The translations under genes and the position numbers were made by a program. The notes beneath the pieces were generated by a model. That model was given only the letters and a program-made list of their open reading frames with translations, did not search any database and was not told the origin of the DNA. A stretch of 64,000 bases of DNA from JBBRHQ01 sp963840235 (GTDB lineage: Bacteria; Actinomycetota; Thermoleophilia; Solirubrobacterales; 70-9): the NCBI GenBank assembly GCA_963840235.1, contig CAWIYC010000002.1, forward strand, positions 124,001 to 188,000, read 5' to 3'. Below are positions 7,602-15,646 of this stretch, piece by piece; within the stretch, counting starts at the first letter, position 1, and each line of letters starts with the position of its first letter.

Positions 7602-9074
7602 CTACCAGCGGCTGGTGACGACCTTCTTGCGCGTGTAGAACTCGATCGCGTCGTTGCCGTTGGCGTGGAGGTCGCCGTCGCAGGAGTCCTTCCAGCCGGC
7701 GAACGGGAACCAGGCCACCGGCGCCGGGACGCCGATATTGACGCCGAGCATGCCGGCTTCGACCCCGTAGCGGTACTCCCTGGCCGCCGATCCCGAGGTG
7801 GTGAAGATCGACCCCGAGTTCCCGTAGCGGGATCCGTTGACGAACTCGAGAGCGGCTTCGAGGTCGGCGGCTGCGATCAGCGCCAGGACGGGGCCGAAGA
7901 TCTCCTCGCGGGCGATGTCGGAATCGTGATCGGTGGTCTCGACGATCGTCGGGCCCAGGATCGTCCCCGCCGGTCCGGCCGCCTCGTCGCGCCCGTCGAG
8001 GACGACCTCGGCCCCGTGAGCCTCCGCCTCCGACACCGCCGCGGCGGCGCGCTCGCGCGCGTCGGAGCCGATCATCGGGCAGACATCGGTGGATACGTCG
8101 GCGCCCGCACCGGTCCGCAGTTCTCGCGCGGCGGCCGTCAGCGCCTCGCGCACCTCGACCCGGCGCCGCTGGTCGCCGACGAGGACGCAGACCGAGCCGG
8201 CGAGACAGCGCTGGCCGGCGGCGCCGAAGGCGGAACCCATGATCGCCGGAATCGACTTCGAGAGGTCGGCGTCCGGCATGACCACCAGCGAGTTCTTTGC
8301 CCCACCGAGCGCCTGCACCCGCTTGCCCTCCTCGGCACCGCGGCTGGCGATAAACCTTGCGGTCGAGGCTTGGCCGACGAACGAGATCGCGTCCACGCCG
8401 GGATCCGAGAGCAGCGTCTGAACCGCCTCGCGGCCGCCGTGGACGAGGTTGACGACCCCGTCTGGGATCGAAGGGATCGCGTCGACCAGCTCGACGATCA
8501 TCTCGGCCGGGCGCGGGTCACGCTCCGAGGGCTTGAGCACGAACGAGTTCCCGGTCGCGATTGCGTAGGGGAGGAACCAGAGCGGGATCATCGCCGGGAA
8601 GTTGAAGGGGGTTATCGCGGCGATGACGCCGACCGGCTGGCGCACCAGCTCGACATCGATCCCGCGCGCCGCCCCCTCGAGGTTCTGGCCCTTCATCAGA
8701 TGCGGTACGGCGGCTGCCGACTCGACCGACTCGATCCCGCGGCCGACCTCGCCGCGGGCGTCGTCGAAGGTCTTGCCCATGTCCTCGGTGATTAGCCGGG
8801 CGAGGTCGTCCTGACGGGCGACCAGGGCGTCGCGAAGGTCGAGCACGGCCCGGGCGCGCTGCGGTGTGGGAATGTCGCGCCAGGCCGGCTGCGCTGCGGC
8901 TGCGCTGCGTACGGCAGCCTCGACGTCGGCGCGGTTGGAGAGGGGGACCCTCGCCAGCACCTTTCCGGATGCCGGGTCGAGGTCCTCGAGCGAGTCCGTG
9001 GCCTCCGCCTCGGTCCAGGCGCCGCCGATGTAGTTGCGGAGGGTGGGGGTGTGGATTGCGCTTGCGGTCTCCAT
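7602..9074 (-). CDS. mmsA: CoA-acylating methylmalonate-semialdehyde dehydrogenase
   Basis: The 490-residue protein is an aldehyde dehydrogenase of the MMSDH type. It converts methylmalonate semialdehyde (valine and thymine breakdown) or malonate semialdehyde (inositol breakdown) into propionyl- or acetyl-CoA with NAD+. TPFNFP (155-160, Asn158) and the nucleophile Cys290 in GQRCLAGS are present. The usual general-base segment reads GGAKN (257-261), the MMSDH hallmark that replaces the ELGGK of hydrolytic ALDHs. The C-terminus ending in KKVVTSRW is also typical. GACAAT and TTGCAC elements lie just upstream of the ATG, so the transcript should have almost no leader. Confidence 0.92.
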   Translation of the reverse strand: METASAIHTPTLRNYIGGAWTEAEATDSLEDLDPASGKVLARVPLSNRADVEAAVRSAAAAQPAWRDIPTPQRARAVLDLRDALVARQDDLARLITEDMGKTFDDARGEVGRGIESVESAAAVPHLMKGQNLEGAARGIDVELVRQPVGVIAAITPFNFPAMIPLWFLPYAIATGNSFVLKPSERDPRPAEMIVELVDAIPSIPDGVVNLVHGGREAVQTLLSDPGVDAISFVGQASTARFIASRGAEEGKRVQALGGAKNSLVVMPDADLSKSIPAIMGSAFGAAGQRCLAGSVCVLVGDQRRRVEVREALTAAARELRTGAGADVSTDVCPMIGSDARERAAAAVSEAEAHGAEVVLDGRDEAAGPAGTILGPTIVETTDHDSDIAREEIFGPVLALIAAADLEAALEFVNGSRYGNSGSIFTTSGSAAREYRYGVEAGMLGVNIGVPAPVAWFPFAGWKDSCDGDLHANGNDAIEFYTRKKVVTSRW

Positions 9075-9154
9075 ACCGGATCAAATTGTCGGTGTCGGTC
9101 TGCGCTTGTGCAAGCTACCGGGTGGCGCAACTATGCAGGCCCCGCTGCTCTCAA

Positions 9155-9160
9155 TATCCT
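9155..9160 (+). promoter_or_regulatory. -10 hexamer of the NUDIX gene (leaderless)
   Basis: TATCCT ends 6 nt before the ATG at 9167. The same hexamer with the same spacing precedes glycerate kinase. Confidence 0.6.
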
Positions 9161-9166
9161 GCGGCG

Positions 9167-9598
9167 ATGGCGCGCAGCGAGCTGAGCGAAGCCGGCGGTG
9201 CCGAGGTGCTTGCCGCGGGTGGCGTGGTCCTGCGCGAGATGGACGGCGCCTGGCAGGCGGTGGTGATTCATCGTCCCAAGTACGGAGACTGGACGCTGCC
9301 GAAGGGAAAGCTGGAGCCCGGAGAGGAGTTCGAGGCCGCCGCGCTGCGGGAGGTGGAGGAAGAAACCGGCCTACGTTGCGAGCTCGGGACCGAGTTGACC
9401 GCGGTCAACTACAGGGATCGCAAGGGTCGCAGCAAGGTCGTGCGCTACTGGCTGATGCGCCCCTCGGGTGGGGGCGGGTTCCAACCCAACGCCGAGGTCG
9501 ACGAGCTGCGCTGGCTGGAGCAGGCGGGGGCGGCCGAGCTCCTCACCTACGCTCACGATGTCGAGCTGGTGCGGGAAGCGCTCGAGCGCTGCGATTGA
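9167..9598 (+). CDS. NUDIX hydrolase
   Basis: The 143-residue protein carries a complete Nudix box, G47-x5-E53-x7-R61-E-V-x-E-E-x-G-L69, which binds Mg2+ and cleaves nucleoside diphosphates linked to another group. The surrounding WTLPKGKLEPGE is typical of MutT/Ap4A-hydrolase-like members such as the N-terminal domain of mycobacterial MutT1; the histidine phosphatase domain found in MutT1 is absent. It may cleanse oxidised nucleotides or diadenosine polyphosphates. The longer open frame upstream is rejected because a -10 hexamer lies 6 nt before the ATG at 9167. The 3' end overlaps the permease gene by 46 bp. Confidence 0.88.
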   Translation: MARSELSEAGGAEVLAAGGVVLREMDGAWQAVVIHRPKYGDWTLPKGKLEPGEEFEAAALREVEEETGLRCELGTELTAVNYRDRKGRSKVVRYWLMRPSGGGGFQPNAEVDELRWLEQAGAAELLTYAHDVELVREALERCD

Positions 9599-10797
9599 AA
9601 TTCATGCAGGCAGTGCTCGGAGCAGAAGAAGTGGGTCTCGCCCGCGAACTCGCCCCTGATCGCCTTGGCGCGGTCGACCTTCATCCCGCAGACGGGGTCG
9701 GTGACGCCTCGCCGCGCCGTCAGCCGGAATAGCGCGGCGAAGACGATCAGGGCGATCAGGTTCAGGACCAGCTTGTAGTCGAGCTCGACCGAGCCGAAGA
9801 TGTCCTCGCGGGTGGGCCTCGGCCCGGTCGGGATCAGGCCGGCGGCGCTGAACAGCCCGTCGACGATCAGGGCGGCGATCACCATCGTCACGAACATCAG
9901 CGCTGTGATTCGCAGGGCGAAGGAGGTGCCGTAGTACTTGCGGTAGGCGAGGACAATCGGGATCACGATCAGGTCGGCGAAGATGAACGCCATCACCCCG
10001 GCGAAGGAGATGCCGCCGGACCACAGCACCGCGGCCAGGGGGATGTTGCCGACCGAGCAGACGAAGCTGAGGACGGCTATGACCGGGCCGACGATCACGT
10101 TCTCGATCGCCGTCACCAGCGGCGGTGCGTTCTCGATGAAGAGGCTGTTGAAGAAGTCGTCGCCGAGCAGGCCGATGAAGCCGGCGAGGAGAAAGCCCAG
10201 GGTGATCTCCTTCCACAGCATCTGCCAGTCACCGCGGAAGTTGTGGGCGACGTCGGACCAGGCCGAAGCCGACCGTAACCGCGCCCGCCAGCCCATCTCC
10301 TCGCCCGCCATGTGGTGCTGGTGACCACTATCGGCCTCCCGCGCGTGCTCGCGCGCCTGCCTTTCCAGCTTCGGCGAGACGAAGAGGCGCAGGGTCAGCG
10401 CCATCAGCGCGATCATCGCCACGCCGCCCACGTACTCCGCCAGGGTGAACTGCCAGCCGATCAAAACCCAGAGCACCAGCCCCAGCTCCCAGACGAGGTT
10501 CGTGGAGGCGAACTGGAAGGCGAGCGCGGTCACCGCCGAGGCCCCCTTCTGGAAAAGCGATTTGGCGATCGCGATCGCGGCGTAAGAGCACGATGAGCTG
10601 GCCGCCCCGAGACCTGTGGCGAGCGCGATTGGCTTCGGGCCCTCGCCGGAGAGGGAGCGCTCGATCCGCTCCCGCGGAACCCAGGCCTGGACGATCGCCG
10701 AGATGGCGAATCCGAGAACCAGAGCCCACCAGACCTCATATGCCATCAGCAGGGATTGCTTGAAGCCCTCCACGATCGTGCTCCCGATCCCGTTCAT
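9553..10797 (-). CDS. DUF318/ArsP-type permease with C-terminal YHS domain
   Basis: The 414-residue protein has about eight to ten membrane helices of the COG0701 permease family. Marks are ATGLGAASSSCSYAAIAIAK (about 56-75) with its conserved Ser/Cys patch and SFVCSVGNIPLAAVLWSGG (about 240-258), two repeats of the fold. A cytoplasmic His-rich loop separates the halves (DSGHQHHMAGEE). The last 50 residues form a YHS domain: DPVCGMKVDRAKA and FCSEHCLHEF, a cysteine-based metal-binding unit also found in copper transporters. Substrate may be a metal or organo-metalloid, which is inference. The final residues overlap the NUDIX gene. ATG 10797 was chosen because the following residues start the first amphipathic and membrane helices. 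Confidence 0.82.
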   Translation of the reverse strand: MNGIGSTIVEGFKQSLLMAYEVWWALVLGFAISAIVQAWVPRERIERSLSGEGPKPIALATGLGAASSSCSYAAIAIAKSLFQKGASAVTALAFQFASTNLVWELGLVLWVLIGWQFTLAEYVGGVAMIALMALTLRLFVSPKLERQAREHAREADSGHQHHMAGEEMGWRARLRSASAWSDVAHNFRGDWQMLWKEITLGFLLAGFIGLLGDDFFNSLFIENAPPLVTAIENVIVGPVIAVLSFVCSVGNIPLAAVLWSGGISFAGVMAFIFADLIVIPIVLAYRKYYGTSFALRITALMFVTMVIAALIVDGLFSAAGLIPTGPRPTREDIFGSVELDYKLVLNLIALIVFAALFRLTARRGVTDPVCGMKVDRAKAIRGEFAGETHFFCSEHCLHEFQSQRSSASRTSSTS

Positions 10798-10885
10798 CCC
10801 GGGGCATTCCCCCTGGAGCGGAATCGGGCGTCGTCCCTGCCCTCGTAGACCCGCTGCCAATGGGCCCGGTCGGCGCCCACCGCGA

Positions 10886-12130
10886 TCAGCGGATCCCGAG
10901 GCGCTCGGCGCGCTCGACGGCGTGGGCGAGGACCTCGGCGGCGCCGGGGACGACACCGCCCCGCATCAACGCCCTGCCGGCGACGACGGTGGTGTCGACG
11001 ACCGATCCCGAGGCGGAGTAGACGAGGCCCGCATGGGTTTCGCCGAGGCCAAGCTCGTAGGAGTCCCGGCGCAGGATCAGGAAGTCGGCGGGCTCGCCCG
11101 GCTCCAGCCTGCCGGCGCCGAGCAGCGGCGCCCTGGCCCCGGTGGCAATCGCCCAGGCCTCGCCGGCGTCCAGGACCGAGGGGTCCGCGGCGGCGTGCTT
11201 CTGGATAAGCGCCAGCACCTTGACGTCGGAGAAGAGGTCGAGGGAATTGTTTGAGCCGGCGCCGTCGGTGCCGAGGCCCACCGCGACTCCCCGGCGCTGG
11301 GCTTCGGGCAGCGGGAAGACACCGCCGACCGCCAACTTCATGTTGGCGACCGGGTTGGTGACGACCGTTGCGCCGCGCCCGGCGATCAACTCAAGCTCTC
11401 CCGGGTCGAGCCAGACGCCGTGAGCGAGCAGCGTCCCGGGGCCGAGCAGGCCGAGGCGGTCGAGATAGTGGGCCGGGCGAAGACCGTGGTCGGCGAGGCA
11501 TTGCTGGACCTCGTTCTCGGTTTCGGAGAGGTGGATCTGGACTGGGACGCCATGCTCGGCGGCGACCTCGGCGATCCAGCGCAGGGACTCCTCGCTGACC
11601 GTGTAGATCGCGTGCGGTGCGAGCGAGGGTTGCACCCGCTGGTCGAAACCCGTCAGTTGATCGAGACTCTCGCGGGCGCTGCCGCGAAGCTTCGCGGCGT
11701 CGCCGTCAGCGTCTATCAACGGCGCCCCGATAGTCGCCCTCAGGCCGGCGTCCCGGACCGCCATCGCACAGGCCTCGGCCTGCCAGTACATGTCCCAGAA
11801 GCGCACTGTCCCGGTGCGGATCATCTCGACGCAGGCGAGTCGCGTCCCCCAGTAGACGTCGTCGGGCTCGAGCCTGGCCTCGACCGGCCAGATCCTCTCC
11901 TCGAGCCAGCGCATCAACGGCAGGTCGTCCCCATAACCGCGGAACAGGGTCATCGCCGCGTGGGTGTGGCCGTTGAGCAGGGGGGCAACCAGCGGCGCCC
12001 CGGCAGCGTCAATGACCTCGTCGCCGGTCTCGGGGGACACCTGCGGCCCGATTGCCTCGATCAGCCCTTCCGAGCAGCGCAACCCGATCTGGTTGCCCTC
12101 GAGCAACGCACCGGTGACGCAGAGGCTCAT
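10886..12130 (-). CDS. mtaD: amidohydrolase, S-adenosylhomocysteine/methylthioadenosine deaminase-like
   Basis: The 414-residue protein is a metal-dependent hydrolase of the ATZ/TRZ branch. LNGHTHAAMTLFRGYGDDLP is the first metal-binding strand (HxH) and substrate loop. HLSETENEV and the later VGLGTDGAGSNNSLDLFSD supply further ligands including the conserved Asp. These are close to MtaD enzymes, which deaminate 5'-methylthioadenosine and S-adenosylhomocysteine to inosine forms. Its start codon overlaps the stop codon of a methylthioadenosine/thioinosine phosphorylase gene (ATGA), a pairing that fits methylthioadenosine salvage to hypoxanthine. The substrate is inferred from family and neighbour. 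Confidence 0.85.
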   Translation of the reverse strand: MSLCVTGALLEGNQIGLRCSEGLIEAIGPQVSPETGDEVIDAAGAPLVAPLLNGHTHAAMTLFRGYGDDLPLMRWLEERIWPVEARLEPDDVYWGTRLACVEMIRTGTVRFWDMYWQAEACAMAVRDAGLRATIGAPLIDADGDAAKLRGSARESLDQLTGFDQRVQPSLAPHAIYTVSEESLRWIAEVAAEHGVPVQIHLSETENEVQQCLADHGLRPAHYLDRLGLLGPGTLLAHGVWLDPGELELIAGRGATVVTNPVANMKLAVGGVFPLPEAQRRGVAVGLGTDGAGSNNSLDLFSDVKVLALIQKHAAADPSVLDAGEAWAIATGARAPLLGAGRLEPGEPADFLILRRDSYELGLGETHAGLVYSASGSVVDTTVVAGRALMRGGVVPGAAEVLAHAVERAERLGIR

Positions 12131-12789
12131 TGCCCCTCCCGGCTGAGCGACTCGACCACTGCGGGAAGGATCTCCAGCAGCCGCGCCCGGTTGGCACTGC
12201 GGCCGGCCTCGTAGGCTCCGGCGCTCAAGGCCGCGCCGCCGATCCCGTTGGCGAAGTTGTCGACCACGCAGATCGCGGCAAACGGCAGGCCCAGTTCGCA
12301 GGCGACAATGCATTCCGAGGCGAGGGTCATGCCGATGACGTCGGCGTGGGGGGCGATCAGGCGGATCTCGGCCGGTGTCTCGAAGCGCGGCCCGATCGCC
12401 TGCCAATAGGTGCCGCCGTCGCCGAGCGTCTCACCGCAACTGGCCCCCCAGCCCTCGATCACGCGCGAGCGCCAGGCCGGGTCGAAGGCGGGGACCAGGT
12501 GGCCGCGCTCGTCGTCGAACCCCGACCCTCCGAGCTGAAGGGCGACGAAGTCGTCGGGGCAGAGGAAGCTGCCGACGGGGACCTCCTCCCGCAGCGAGCC
12601 GACCGAGGAGATTGCCAGCACCTTCTCGCAGCCGCACCCGGCCAGGGACCGCAGGTTGGCGCCGTGATCTATCCGGTGCGGAGGGAGGTACTGGCCGCTG
12701 CCGTGGCGCTGGAGCACGACGGCGCCCTGCCCGGGCTCGGTTTCGTGCCCGAGCAGGGCGCTGCCGACGATCAGGCCGAGGCGGCTCAT
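12127..12789 (-). CDS. MTAP-family purine nucleoside phosphorylase (short form)
   Basis: The 220-residue protein is shorter than typical members (about 260-290). The core is clear: VVLQRHGSGQYLPPHRIDHG, VLAISSVGSLRE (phosphate and purine contacts), GPRFETPAEIRL, and IGMTLASECIVACELGLPFA, where the Met and Thr/Ser contact the nucleoside. The N-terminal segment between the first glycine loop and the RHG motif is about 25 residues shorter than usual. With the coupled deaminase it may act on methylthioinosine rather than methylthioadenosine; the base-binding loop should decide. TAGGAT lies 7 nt before the ATG at 12789, so this gene heads a leaderless two-gene transcript. Confidence 0.85.
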   Translation of the reverse strand: MSRLGLIVGSALLGHETEPGQGAVVLQRHGSGQYLPPHRIDHGANLRSLAGCGCEKVLAISSVGSLREEVPVGSFLCPDDFVALQLGGSGFDDERGHLVPAFDPAWRSRVIEGWGASCGETLGDGGTYWQAIGPRFETPAEIRLIAPHADVIGMTLASECIVACELGLPFAAICVVDNFANGIGGAALSAGAYEAGRSANRARLLEILPAVVESLSREGQ

Positions 12790-12796
12790 GGACCCG

Positions 12797-12802
12797 ATCC
12801 TA
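12797..12802 (-). promoter_or_regulatory. -10 hexamer of the methylthioadenosine salvage pair
   Basis: TAGGAT on the minus strand ends 7 nt before the ATG at 12789. It sits in the 16-bp gap after the photolyase stop codon. Confidence 0.6.
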
Positions 12803-12805
12803 CGG

Positions 12806-14164
12806 TCAGCCGAGGCCTCGCCTCGAGCGAAACGCTGCCACCGCCTCGGCGTGATCGACGATCGGCTCGGGGTAGTCAACGCCCCGGCGCTCGGGCGCTC
12901 CAAGCTTCCAGGGCTCGTGGACGGCGCCGCCCCCGACCGCCGCGAGCTCCGGCAGGTAGCGGCGAACGTAGTCTCCCTCCGGGTCGAACCGGTGCGCCTG
13001 GCGGATCGGGTTGAAGACCCGGTTCGGCCTGGTGTCGTTGCCGGTGCCTGCGACCCACTGCCAGTTGCCAGAGTTGTTGGCGGCATCGCCATCGGCGAGG
13101 AGGTCCCGGAAATGCCCGGCCCCCTGGCGCCAGTCGATATACAGGTCCTTGGTCAGGAACGAGGCGACGATCAGGCGGGCACGGTTGTGCATGAAGCCCT
13201 CCCGGGCGAGCTGGCGCATACCCGCGTCGACGATCGGGTACCCGGTCATGCCCGCCTTCCAGGCGTCCAACGCCCGCCGCGCGCGCGACCACGAGTCCCC
13301 CCGGGCGCGGTAGTCGTGGTGCGAGTAGGAAGGGACCGCGGCCAGTACCTGGTGGTGGAAGTCGCGCCAGCAGAGCTGCCTGGCGAAGGGCTCCCCGCCG
13401 CGCCCCGCACGCGCGCTCTGGAGCAGCTCCAGCGGCGAGAGGCAGCCGAACCTCAGGTAAGCCGAGAGGCGGGAGGTGGCGTCGCCGGCGAGGTCGTCGT
13501 GAGCGTCGCCGTAGCCGGGGAGCGAATTGCGCAGAAAGGCGCGCATCCGCCGCCGGCCCTCCTGCTCGCCTCCTGCGGCGAGGTCGGGGGATGGGCCGCC
13601 CGCCGTCAGCCGACGAAGCGGCGGGAGCAGCCCCGCGTCGACGCCGCCGGGCGCCGTCAATCGCTTCGGCGCCTCAACCGTGGGAGCCAGCCCGACCCCG
13701 CACCAGGCACGGTAGTAGGGGCTGAAGACCCTGTAGTGATCCCCTCCTGCGGGAACGAGTTGGCCCGGGGGGACGATCGTGATCCCGGGGTGCATCCGCA
13801 GGGCGATTCGCTCCTTCTCGCAGGCAGCCGCAAGCCGCTGCTCACGGCGGCGGGCAAAGCCGCTGAAATCGGCGCTGGCGTGGATCTCGGCCGCATCGAA
13901 CTTCTTCGCCAGCCGCATCGCCTCCTTGACGGGGTCGCCGCGGCGCACGACCAGACCGGCGCCCAGACGCCGCAGCGACTCGTCCAGATCGCGCAGCGAG
14001 TCGAGCATGAAGGCGAGGCGGTTCGGGCAGGCGAAGTCGCCTCGCAGGATCGCCTCGTCGAAGACGAAAAGCGGTATCACCCGATCGGCACCCGCGGCCG
14101 CCCGAAGCGCCGGTTGGTCGTGCACCCGGAGGTCGCGGTTGAAGAGCAGCAGAGAGGCCGTCAC
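12806..14164 (-). CDS. phr: deoxyribodipyrimidine photo-lyase
   Basis: The 452-residue protein belongs to the photolyase/cryptochrome family. The N-terminal Rossmann domain starts LLLFNRDLRVHDQPAL and binds the antenna pigment. The C-terminal helical domain holds the FAD site: SAYLRFGCLSPLEL, QLCWRDFHHQVLA, GYPIVDAGMRQLAREGFMHN, and NNSGNWQWVAGTGND with the conserved Asn that tunes FAD, and tryptophans of the electron-transfer path. It repairs UV-induced cyclobutane dimers using blue light. The GTG at 14164 is chosen because TAGCGT ends 8 nt upstream and it opens directly into the first beta strand; the upstream extension lacks homology to the family. Confidence 0.92.
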   Translation of the reverse strand: MTASLLLFNRDLRVHDQPALRAAAGADRVIPLFVFDEAILRGDFACPNRLAFMLDSLRDLDESLRRLGAGLVVRRGDPVKEAMRLAKKFDAAEIHASADFSGFARRREQRLAAACEKERIALRMHPGITIVPPGQLVPAGGDHYRVFSPYYRAWCGVGLAPTVEAPKRLTAPGGVDAGLLPPLRRLTAGGPSPDLAAGGEQEGRRRMRAFLRNSLPGYGDAHDDLAGDATSRLSAYLRFGCLSPLELLQSARAGRGGEPFARQLCWRDFHHQVLAAVPSYSHHDYRARGDSWSRARRALDAWKAGMTGYPIVDAGMRQLAREGFMHNRARLIVASFLTKDLYIDWRQGAGHFRDLLADGDAANNSGNWQWVAGTGNDTRPNRVFNPIRQAHRFDPEGDYVRRYLPELAAVGGGAVHEPWKLGAPERRGVDYPEPIVDHAEAVAAFRSRRGLG

Positions 14165-14172
14165 GGTCGCCA

Positions 14173-14178
14173 ACGCTA
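14173..14178 (-). promoter_or_regulatory. -10 hexamer of photolyase (leaderless)
   Basis: TAGCGT on the minus strand ends 8 nt before the GTG at 14164. Confidence 0.58.
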
Positions 14179-14229
14179 CCCCGCCCGCGGACGGGCCCGG
14201 CACGCACGGGCGCGGCCGGGCGGCCGGGG

Positions 14230-14361
14230 CTAGCGGATCAGCAGCGACTCGCTGCCGGGCTGCGCCGGAGCGCTGGCCGAGCGTGGCGTCGAGGAACTGG
14301 GGCTTCGCAGCCACCTGAGGGCTGCCCGCAGCGCGCCGATTTCATGTCTGGAACTTGTCAT
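14230..14361 (-). CDS. small 43-residue protein divergent from LysR
   Basis: An ATG at 14361 follows the strong Shine-Dalgarno AAGGAG by 8 nt and opens a 43-residue frame ending at TAG 14230. It starts MTSSRHEIGALRAALRW, which predicts an amphipathic basic helix, continues with a serine/proline-rich stretch and ends PGSESLLIR. I recognise no family. It is transcribed away from the lysR gene, whose start is 98 bp away, so the LysR product may control it. Support comes from the ribosome-binding site and the gene context, not from homology, so it could be a chance frame. Confidence 0.5.
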   Translation of the reverse strand: MTSSRHEIGALRAALRWLRSPSSSTPRSASAPAQPGSESLLIR

Positions 14362-14459
14362 CTCGGTACTCCTTGGGTTCATCCTTTGTCCATCTGAGGA
14401 TGGCACCGCGCCGGCATTAGTGCAATTCAGATTTCTGCTCTGTATGATTAGTAGAACTT

Positions 14460-15374
14460 ATGCTCGATGTGAAGCGCCTGCGCATTCTCCGGGAGGTGGC
14501 GGAGAAGCGATCGTTCTCCGCCGCCGCCGACTCCCTGCACCTGACCCAGTCTGCGGTGAGCCAGCAGATCGCGGCGCTCGAGCGGGAGACCGGGGCGAAG
14601 TTGATCGATCGCATTCGCGGCAACCTGAGGTTGACCGATTCGGGCACCGTCCTCGTCGCCCATGCCGATGCCGTCATCAGCCGACTCGGCGAGGCCGAGC
14701 GCGAGTTGGGCGAGATCGCGGGCCTGCGCAGCGGGGAGTTGCGGATGGTCAGCTTTCCCTCGGCGGGCGCAACCGTCGTCGTCCGTGCGGTCGCCAGCTA
14801 CCGTCGTAAGTTCCCCGGGGTGCGGATCCGGCTGACCGAGGCGGAGCCGGAGGATTCGATACCTCAGCTTCGCGCCGGCGAGCACGACCTGGCTCTCGTC
14901 TTCGACTATGACTACGTGCCGCTGCTCGAGGACCGCGACACCGAGCGCCACCTGCTGCTGGAGGAGCGGATGCAGCTGGCACTCCCAAAGGACCACCCGC
15001 TCGCCGGCGAGGGCAAGGTGCAGCTCGCCGAGCTTGCCGATGAGACCTGGAGCGTCGACACCTCCGGCGGGCCCTGCCGCGACAACGCCGTGCTCGCCTG
15101 CCGCCATGCCGGGTTCGAGCCGCAGATCGGGTTCGAGAGCGACGACTATCAGGTGCACCAGGCGCTTGTGTCGGCGGGGCTCGGTGTCAGCCTGGTCCCC
15201 GAGTTGCTGCTGACGGGCCGCTGGCCGGGGGTCAGCATCCTCGACATCGAGCCCGACGCGCCGGTGCGCCGGGTCTGGGCTCTGACCCGGCCGTCAGGCT
15301 CACGCCCGGCCGCCGCCGACGCGATGCTCGAGGTCCTCCTGCGGGAGAGCCGGCGGTTCGCCGAGTCCCGCTAG
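14460..15374 (+). CDS. LysR family transcriptional regulator
   Basis: The 304-residue protein has the N-terminal winged helix-turn-helix of the family: MLDVKRLRILREVAEKRSFS, AADSLHLTQSAVSQQIAALE and GAKLIDRIRGNLRLTDSG (residues 1-65). The C-terminal two-lobed effector domain begins near residue 90. SVDTSGGPCRDN (about 198-209) and the LGVSLVPELLL loop (about 242-252) line the ligand cleft. The effector is unknown. TATGAT (14443-14448) lies 11 nt before the ATG. The divergent partner is a 43-residue ORF, which is the most likely local target; the downstream neighbour is convergent and overlaps by 4 bp. Confidence 0.92.
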   Translation: MLDVKRLRILREVAEKRSFSAAADSLHLTQSAVSQQIAALERETGAKLIDRIRGNLRLTDSGTVLVAHADAVISRLGEAERELGEIAGLRSGELRMVSFPSAGATVVVRAVASYRRKFPGVRIRLTEAEPEDSIPQLRAGEHDLALVFDYDYVPLLEDRDTERHLLLEERMQLALPKDHPLAGEGKVQLAELADETWSVDTSGGPCRDNAVLACRHAGFEPQIGFESDDYQVHQALVSAGLGVSLVPELLLTGRWPGVSILDIEPDAPVRRVWALTRPSGSRPAAADAMLEVLLRESRRFAESR

Positions 15375-15610
15375 CGCGGCTGCGGCATCCGCGGCGCGGC
15401 TGGGGATCGCCGCCGCGCTCGCTCGAGCGTGCCCGGAAGGCCAAAGCCGCGGCTGCGGCGTCCGGCCGCCAGCGCCAGCGCCGTGACCGCGACGACCTCG
15501 GCGGACCCCAGCCCGGCGACCAGAGAGACTGTCATGGCGATCGCCGCTGCTGTTCCGGAGAGCCTGTGGGCGAGCTTCTCGGGCCTGGTTTGCTGCTTGT
15601 CGGTCTGCAT
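15371..15610 (-). CDS. small membrane protein, 79 residues, unknown function
   Basis: The frame opens at ATG 15610 with MQTDKQQTRPEKLAHRLSG, followed by one or two membrane segments (TAAAIAMTVSLVAGLGSAEV and VVAVTALALAAG) and an Arg/Pro-rich tail. I do not recognise the family. The start is supported by TACGGT ending 7 nt upstream, the spacing seen at many genes here. The stop codon overlaps that of lysR by 3-4 bp, convergent. It could be a small inner-membrane protein of any role. Confidence 0.55.
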   Translation of the reverse strand: MQTDKQQTRPEKLAHRLSGTAAAIAMTVSLVAGLGSAEVVAVTALALAAGRRSRGFGLPGTLERARRRSPAAPRMPQPR

Positions 15611-15617
15611 GCCCACG

Positions 15618-15623
15618 ACCGTA
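15618..15623 (-). promoter_or_regulatory. -10 hexamer of the 79-residue membrane protein (leaderless)
   Basis: TACGGT on the minus strand ends 7 nt before the ATG at 15610. Confidence 0.55.
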
Positions 15624-15646
15624 GGCGCACCCACCGCAGAGCAGGT

